Below, one piece after another: positions 58,733 to 64,000 of a DNA stretch of 64,000 nt (positions are counted from its first letter, which is position 1; each line of letters begins with the position of its first letter). The position numbers were made by a program, and so were the translations under genes. The stretch is from Candidatus Phosphoribacter baldrii (GTDB taxonomy: Bacteria > Actinomycetota > Actinomycetes > Actinomycetales > Dermatophilaceae). The stretch lies in the NCBI GenBank assembly GCA_016704565.1, contig JADIZV010000001.1, positions 1,178,001 through 1,242,000 of the forward strand, given 5' to 3'. The notes beneath the pieces are model-generated. The model searched no databases and was not told the DNA's origin. It was given only the letters and a program-made list of their open reading frames with translations.

Positions 58733-61700
58733 TCAGGCCGTCGCTGTTGCCGTCTCGGCCACCTCAGGCTCGGAGGTCAGGCCCGGCCCGGGGTCCCCGT
58801 CGGCCGACCGCCGCCGCCGGACCCGCTCCCGGGTCCGCTCGACGAGGTCATACAAGACCGGCACGAGGATGAGCGTGAGGATGGTCGAGGACACGAGCCC
58901 GCCGATGACGACGATGGCCAGCGGCTTGGAGATGAAGATGCCGCCGCCGGTCACTCCCAGCCCCATCGGCAGCAACGCGAAGATCGTCGCCAACGCCGTC
59001 ATGATGATCGGCCGCAACCGCAACCTGGCCCCGTTGACGATCGAGTCGCCAATGCCCGAACCGGATTCCCGGTATTGGTTGATGAGGTCGATGAGCACGA
59101 TGGCGTTGGTGACCACAATGCCGATGAGCATGAGCAGGCCGATCATCGCCGGGATCCCCAACGCGGTGCCGGTGAGCAACAGCAGTCCGAGCGCGCCGGT
59201 GGCCGCGAACGGCACCGAGACGAGCAGGATGAGCGGCTGCAGGAGCGACCGGAAGGTCGCCACCATGATGAGGTAGACGATCGCGATCGCCGCGAGCATC
59301 GCCACGCCAAGCTGGGCGAAGGACTCCCGCTGGGCCTGGGACACACCCGCCAAACGCACCGTGACACCCTCGGGCAACGACAGGGCCGCGAGTTTGGTTT
59401 GGATCGTCGAGGTCACCCCTCCGACGTCTCCTGCCTGTGGGGTCCCGGTCACGGTCGCGGCCCGGGCGCCGTCGACTCGGCCGATCGACGCGGGGGAGGA
59501 GACCTCGGTGACGTCGGCGACGGCATCCAGGACCACTGCGGTCGCCTTCGCTTTCTGGGCATCCTTGGCGGCTTGGCTCAGCGCCTCGCTGTCGGCGCGC
59601 GCCTTGGCGGTCTTGGCCTTGGAGTCCAACAGCTTCTGGATGCTCGTGTCGGTCGCGGAGAGCTGGGCCTTCGCGGTCTCGATCGACTTCTGCAACTGGG
59701 CGATCTGAGCCTTCAAGGCCGCGATCGGGTCGGTGGGGGGAGTCGTCACGGTGCCGGGGGGCAACGACGCCAGTTGGGCCAGCTGAGCGGTCAGGGCCGA
59801 CACCTGGCTGGTGAGGGTGGAGATGGTCTGCGACACCTTGGTCCGCGACTCGCGCAGCCCGGCCAGCTGATCGGCCAGCGCAGCATCCTGATCGGCCTGG
59901 GCCTTCTTCTGCATCGCCTTCTGGTCGTCTTCGACGGCCGTTCCGGCAGCCTTGCGTGCGTCGATGGTCTGCTTCTGGGTGATCGGCAGGGGAAGGGTCC
60001 TGAGCCCGTCGATCGTCGTCACCGGCGTGCGGGAACGCAGCACGACGTCAACTGTCGTGTCGGCGATGGTCACCGTCCCGACCTTCGTGCCCTTGACCGC
60101 CTGGGTGACGGCCTGGCCGATCTGAGCCTGGACCATGCCGACCCCGGCGGCGGCCACCGGATCGACGCTCACCTTGAGCATCGTCTTGGCGTTGGTGAGA
60201 TCAGTGCGGACGTTGCGCATCCCGGGCACCGTCGCCAACATCTCGGCGACCTGGTCGCTGCCCTTTCGCAGGGACTCCGGGTCGGACCCCTCGACGACGA
60301 GCGCCACGTCGCTGTTGGCCTGGGTCGAGACCACCTCGACGGTGCCGACCCCCGTGAGGGCCGTGAGGGCCGCTCGCAGCCGGTCGCCGACGACGGTGCC
60401 GTCCGCCCCGGATTGCAGCGTTACCGAGATCGACGACTGGTTGGGCCCGGCGACGGTCCCGAAGAACACCCGCGACGGGTCGCCGCCCACCGTGGTTGTG
60501 TAGGACACGACCGTCGCTTCGGCGGCCACGACCTTCTCAAGCTGTTTGGCGGCCGCGTCGGTCTGCTCCAACGCGGTCCCCGCGGGCATCTCCTGCACGA
60601 CACGCAACGTCGTCGCGCCCATGCTGCCGAGGAAGTCGGTCTTGAGCCGCGGGGCGAGCCCCACGGTGGCGATGAAGACAAGCGCGGCCAGGACGAGGGT
60701 CACCGCGCGGTGCCCTAGCGCCCAGCGCAGCGAGGGCAGGTAGGCGCGCTGCAAGGCCGTCTGCGGCGACTCGTGGGAGGCGGACGGCATACCGGCCTCG
60801 TATGCCGTGTCGTCGCCTTCCGCAGCCGACGCACCTACCCCGTTGCGGCGGCGCATGAACCACGAGGCGAGGACCGGGACGACGGTGAGCGCGACGAAGA
60901 GCGAGGCGAGCAGCGCGATGGTGACGGTGATGGCGAACGGCCGGAACAGCTCCCCAGTCTGGCCCGACACGAGCCCGATCGGCAGGAAGACGGCCACGGT
61001 CGTCAGGGTGGACGAGGTGACCGCACCGGCGACCTCGCGCACCGCCCGGATGATCGACGCGGGTCCGAACTCGCCGAGCCCCTGATGGCGTTTGATGTTC
61101 TCGATGACGACGATCGAGTCGTCGACGACCCGGCCGATGGCCACCGTGAGCGCGCCGAGGGTGAGGATGTTGAGGGTGTAGCTGCCCGTCCAGAGTCCGA
61201 TCATCGCGATGAGCAGCGACAACGGGATTGAGATGGCGGTGATGATCGTCGAACGCACCGAGGCCAGGAAGATGAGGATGACGACGACCGCGAAGAACAG
61301 GCCCAGCAGGCCCTCGACGGTGAGGTCGTGGATGGAGTCCTCGATGTAGGGCGCCTGGTCGAAGACGATCGACTCTTTGGCGCCGCCGCCGACCCGGGCG
61401 ATGAGAGCCGGAAGTTCGCGTCGCACGGACTGCGACACCGCGACCGTGTTGCCGCTCTGCTCCTTGGTCACCGCGATGGTGAGCGATGGTTTGCCGTTGG
61501 CGCGCGAGATGGACGTCGTGTCCACGGGCGCCATCGTCACGTCGGCAATCTCCCGCAATGCAACGGGGCCGTCGGTGCCCTGGACCTGAATGGCGGCGAT
61601 CTCGTCGGTGCTGCCGAGGGTCTTGCCGACCTCGACGTCCAGGGTCGTGCCACCCGAGGGGAGCGATCCGGCGGGGACCGCGATACCGCTCGCGGCGAAG

Positions 61701-62314
61701 ACCTGACCCAACGTCGAGGGCTCGACGCCCAGGCGGTCGACATCGGCCGGGCGCAGGGTGATGATGACCTGCTGCTTCTCGTCGCCGGCGACGACGACGT
61801 CGCGCACCCCCGGCAAGGTCTTGAGCTTTGCGGCGACGATCTCCTTGAGCTTGCGGGAGAGGGTCCCCTTGTCCTCCGACGACGAGACCGCCAGCGCGAT
61901 GATCGGCACATCGTCAAACCGGCCCGCGACGACTCGTGGAGTCACATCGCTCGGCAAGCTGCTCTGTATGCCGTCCACCGCCGAGCGCAGGTCACTCAAG
62001 ACCTTGTCCGATCCGGTCCCGAACTCCCACTCGACGCGGACTGTCGAGATGGCGCTGGCGCTGCGCGAGGTGACCCGGGTGACGCCGGAGACGGCCTTGG
62101 CGGCGTCCTCGATGGGGCGGCTGACCTCGCGCTCGACGACCTCGGGAGCAGCCCCGGGCTGCACGGCGACAATGGTCGCGGCAGGCGTCTCGATGGAAGG
62201 AATGAGCTCCTGTTTGAGGCTGCCCGTGGCGAAGAAGCCGAGGCCGATGAGGATCGCGCATACGAGCAGGACCACCGTGCGGTTGGCCAGGCTCAACTTC
62301 GTCAGTCGGGTCAC
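58733..62314 (-). CDS. RND-superfamily efflux transporter (AcrB-like) with a coiled-coil insert
   Basis: 1193 residues, ~150 longer than typical AcrB. It has twelve helices in two halves: GRVVDDSIVVIENIKRH (TM4 Asp pair) near 396, helices at 10-28, 335-520 and 1000-1175. Residues ~795-925 in the second extracytoplasmic domain are Lys/Ala/Gln-rich heptads (AMQKKAQADQDAALADQLAG and onward) broken once by a Pro/Thr turn, so a helical hairpin is likely. A single gene with no membrane-fusion or outer-membrane partner. It ends 15 bases from the convergent CFAS gene. Confidence 0.88.
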   Translation of the reverse strand: MTRLTKLSLANRTVVLLVCAILIGLGFFATGSLKQELIPSIETPAATIVAVQPGAAPEVVEREVSRPIEDAAKAVSGVTRVTSRSASAISTVRVEWEFGTGSDKVLSDLRSAVDGIQSSLPSDVTPRVVAGRFDDVPIIALAVSSSEDKGTLSRKLKEIVAAKLKTLPGVRDVVVAGDEKQQVIITLRPADVDRLGVEPSTLGQVFAASGIAVPAGSLPSGGTTLDVEVGKTLGSTDEIAAIQVQGTDGPVALREIADVTMAPVDTTSISRANGKPSLTIAVTKEQSGNTVAVSQSVRRELPALIARVGGGAKESIVFDQAPYIEDSIHDLTVEGLLGLFFAVVVILIFLASVRSTIITAISIPLSLLIAMIGLWTGSYTLNILTLGALTVAIGRVVDDSIVVIENIKRHQGLGEFGPASIIRAVREVAGAVTSSTLTTVAVFLPIGLVSGQTGELFRPFAITVTIALLASLFVALTVVPVLASWFMRRRNGVGASAAEGDDTAYEAGMPSASHESPQTALQRAYLPSLRWALGHRAVTLVLAALVFIATVGLAPRLKTDFLGSMGATTLRVVQEMPAGTALEQTDAAAKQLEKVVAAEATVVSYTTTVGGDPSRVFFGTVAGPNQSSISVTLQSGADGTVVGDRLRAALTALTGVGTVEVVSTQANSDVALVVEGSDPESLRKGSDQVAEMLATVPGMRNVRTDLTNAKTMLKVSVDPVAAAGVGMVQAQIGQAVTQAVKGTKVGTVTIADTTVDVVLRSRTPVTTIDGLRTLPLPITQKQTIDARKAAGTAVEDDQKAMQKKAQADQDAALADQLAGLRESRTKVSQTISTLTSQVSALTAQLAQLASLPPGTVTTPPTDPIAALKAQIAQLQKSIETAKAQLSATDTSIQKLLDSKAKTAKARADSEALSQAAKDAQKAKATAVVLDAVADVTEVSSPASIGRVDGARAATVTGTPQAGDVGGVTSTIQTKLAALSLPEGVTVRLAGVSQAQRESFAQLGVAMLAAIAIVYLIMVATFRSLLQPLILLVSVPFAATGALGLLLLTGTALGIPAMIGLLMLIGIVVTNAIVLIDLINQYRESGSGIGDSIVNGARLRLRPIIMTALATIFALLPMGLGVTGGGIFISKPLAIVVIGGLVSSTILTLILVPVLYDLVERTRERVRRRRSADGDPGPGLTSEPEVAETATATA

Positions 62315-62454
62315 TCGGTCAGCCTACGTCGCCCGCGAGGTGCCGCTCGACAGGTGTGTCGGCAACCCGTGTCAACGGTCTCATCCGACGGCAGCCGGGG
62401 GTCAGGAACCGATCACTTGGGTTATCGACAATGCCCGCCTAGCGTGGGCCGGGG

Positions 62455-63153
62455 TCAATCGTGGACCGGCTGATCGCGGTTCTGCCACGTGCACACGCAC
62501 ACCTCGTTGCCTTCGACGTCGGCCAGCACCCAGAACGAGGGAGCCTCCGCATCGCTCACCAGCCGACCACCGGCAGCGAGCGCCGCAGCCACTCGTCGGT
62601 CGGCCTCATCGTGTGCCACGGTGACATCCACATGGATCCGATTGCGCTGCGGACGTGGCGCGTCCATCTGTTGGAACCACAGGGTCGGTCCCACCCGATC
62701 GGGATCGACCAGTTCGTTCCCCTCCGCGCCCTCCGCGCCGTCCGCGCCGGGATCGCCCGTCGGCCACCCGAGCACCGCCGCCCAGAAGGGACGGACCGCC
62801 CCGATGTCCATCGCGTCGACGGCGATCTCCACCTCACCCAGTCGGTGTGGCTGGCTGGTGAGGCCCAGCTCGGTCACGACGGTGTCGATGGCCAGCCCCA
62901 ATCGGACGTCCCGCTCGCTCACCCCGCCGACGTCATGGCTGCCGGTGGCCACATGCACCCGACCCCAGCGCAGGTCGATCTCGGGGTGGTGACCCTGCTC
63001 TTCGGCCAGGGCACCGACCCGATCGACGAAAGCCAGCGCCGCGGCGAAGTCGCCGGTCGCCACGGTGAGATGCATCCGCCCGAGCAGGTAGCGCCAGTTC
63101 GGCAGCGAGCCCGACGCGTCCGCGCGCGAGAGTCGGCCTGAGGTGGTGTCCAT
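62455..63153 (-). CDS. Pterin-4a-carbinolamine dehydratase domain fused to a VOC domain
   Basis: 232 residues. The first ~100 carry the PCD core: FVDRVGALAEEQGHHPEIDL with the HHPE catalytic pair, WGRVHVATGSHDVGGVSERD. Residues ~105-232 are a VOC domain (VDAMDIGAVRPFWAAVLGW, RNRIHVDVTV, WVLADVEGNEVCVCTW). This fusion is known in actinobacteria. Role unknown. A short Asp/Gly/Ala/Glu repeat lies near 130. Confidence 0.8.
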   Translation of the reverse strand: MDTTSGRLSRADASGSLPNWRYLLGRMHLTVATGDFAAALAFVDRVGALAEEQGHHPEIDLRWGRVHVATGSHDVGGVSERDVRLGLAIDTVVTELGLTSQPHRLGEVEIAVDAMDIGAVRPFWAAVLGWPTGDPGADGAEGAEGNELVDPDRVGPTLWFQQMDAPRPQRNRIHVDVTVAHDEADRRVAAALAAGGRLVSDAEAPSFWVLADVEGNEVCVCTWQNRDQPVHD

Positions 63154-63207
63154 GGCGCCACCATAGGCGGCGTCGCCGACAACCGACCGGCCGTGTCGGA
63201 ACCGGGG

Positions 63208-64000
63208 TCAGAGGTCGTTGCCCGCGTAGGACTGGTTGAAGCTCTTGTTGGCCAGCGGGAAGTCCGGGACGATCGTGTCGGCCAGCGCCACCGGCAGGGC
63301 GGGCCAGTTGAAGAAGCTCGGGTCGACGATCTTCACCCGGGTCAGCCGTCCGTCCGGGCCGAGCTCGACCCGGTGACACAACGTCCCGCGCCACGCCTCG
63401 ACGACGCCGAGCCCCGCCGCCGGTCCGCTCCCCTCGCCATCGGGCCTTCCGTATGCCGTCCGCTCACCTCCCAGCCCCATCGCACCAACCGGTCCCTCGC
63501 CGCCAACCGCAGCGAGTTCGGTGAGCAAGGGGAGCAGCGCGGCGGACGCGGCGAACTCACTGGCGCGAACGGCATACCGGGCAAGGACGTCGCCACCCTC
63601 CTGGGTGACGGGCGTGAATCCCGGCCCGAGGGCCACCTGCGGGTGGTCGGCGCGGGCGTCGACGGTCAGCCCGCTGGCCCGGGCGACGTAGCCGAGGGTG
63701 CCGAGGTTGCGCGCGAGCTCAGCGGGCAGCACCGCAGTCCCGGTGAACCGATCCAGGACAACCGAGTGGTCGAGGGTGAGCGCGACGATCTCGGCCACTT
63801 CGGCGGCCACCTCGGCGACGAGCGCGAGGTCTGGCTCGGTGGCCCATTGCGCCGACCCCACGCCGACCCCACCGCGCAACAACCGGTGCCCGGTGACAGC
63901 GGCGTTGTGGCGCAACAGCTTTTCACGCAGCCGTTGGGTGTGAATGTGGGCGATCCCGAAGCCGACGTCGTTGGCGATCATCCCGAGGTCGGCGACATGG
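63208..64000 (-). CDS. Hydrogenase III/complex I large-subunit-like protein, C-terminal part (cut by window edge)
   Basis: At least 264 residues; the frame runs off the window end. MIANDVGFGIAHIHTQRLRE and HNAAVTGHRLLRGGVGVG are the NuoD/HycE large-subunit style; LCHRVELGPDGRLTRVKIVD-PSFFNWPAL then IVPDFPLANKSFNQSYAGNDL end it. Where NiFe hydrogenases have DPCxxC to hold nickel, this has DPSFFN, as in the mycobacterial HycE (Rv0087) group. So it probably lacks a nickel site and acts in a membrane complex of unknown activity. Confidence 0.75.
   Translation of the reverse strand, partial: HVADLGMIANDVGFGIAHIHTQRLREKLLRHNAAVTGHRLLRGGVGVGSAQWATEPDLALVAEVAAEVAEIVALTLDHSVVLDRFTGTAVLPAELARNLGTLGYVARASGLTVDARADHPQVALGPGFTPVTQEGGDVLARYAVRASEFAASAALLPLLTELAAVGGEGPVGAMGLGGERTAYGRPDGEGSGPAAGLGVVEAWRGTLCHRVELGPDGRLTRVKIVDPSFFNWPALPVALADTIVPDFPLANKSFNQSYAGNDL

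Noticed and set aside
59075..60718. 547-codon plus-strand open frame opposite the RND gene
   Set aside because: Arg/Gly/His-rich shadow of the RND coding sequence.

Overview
The window is about 70% GC, densely packed, and rich in GTG starts and 4-base start/stop overlaps. Several genes point to a mycothiol-making actinobacterium: mshA, a mycothiol-dependent formaldehyde dehydrogenase, senX3-regX3, carD and an HbhA-like protein. Gene order repeats blocks known from Mycobacterium (regulator-hbhA; mshA-ybjN-gpm-senX3-regX3; carD-ispD-ispF-cysS-rlmB; plsB-plsC-WS/DGAT-lipase). Gene style suggests Micrococcales, perhaps Intrasporangiaceae-like; that placement is inference.

Layout. 1-8 kb: end of an HTH regulator, HbhA-like protein, asparaginase, D-aminoacyl-tRNA deacylase, a cupin, mshA, a YbjN protein and gpmA. 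8-11 kb: phoU divergent from senX3-regX3. 11-24 kb: carD, ispD, four inserted genes, ispF, two tandem membrane paralogues, S-(hydroxymethyl)mycothiol dehydrogenase with a metallo-hydrolase, cysS and rlmB. 24-28 kb: a thioredoxin-like/VKOR redox pair, an RDD protein and a DUF4032 protein. 28-36 kb: a maltodextrin uptake and breakdown locus (ATPase, binding protein, two permeases, GH13 enzyme, LacI regulator). 36-40 kb: CBS protein, Ser/Thr kinase, LysE exporter, VOC protein, tRNA-Thr.

40.2-43.5 kb is accessory DNA of visibly lower GC. It holds two decayed WHH-type nuclease-toxin genes, each running into an intact SUKH/SMI1 immunity gene, bounded by a ~175-bp direct repeat with nested hairpins and followed by a C-rich repeat tract. 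43.5-51.6 kb: thiolase, a four-gene acylglycerol module and a beta-propeller glycosidase. 51.7-64 kb: MarR-MMPL pair with a palindromic operator, a Rieske/FAD/DUF1365-CFAS lipid-modification operon, a large RND transporter with a coiled-coil insert, a PCD-VOC fusion, and the end of a hydrogenase-like large subunit.

The most striking signal is not a gene. The word GGCATAC/GTATGCC (usually CGGCATAC/GTATGCCG) occurs about 112 times, where base composition predicts six or seven. It is balanced between strands, lies mostly inside genes in every frame, and forces the rare Ile codon ATA. In several intergenic gaps two inverted copies form perfect hairpins. The pattern resembles DNA-uptake sequences or the cyanobacterial HIP1 word; I know of no such system in this group.
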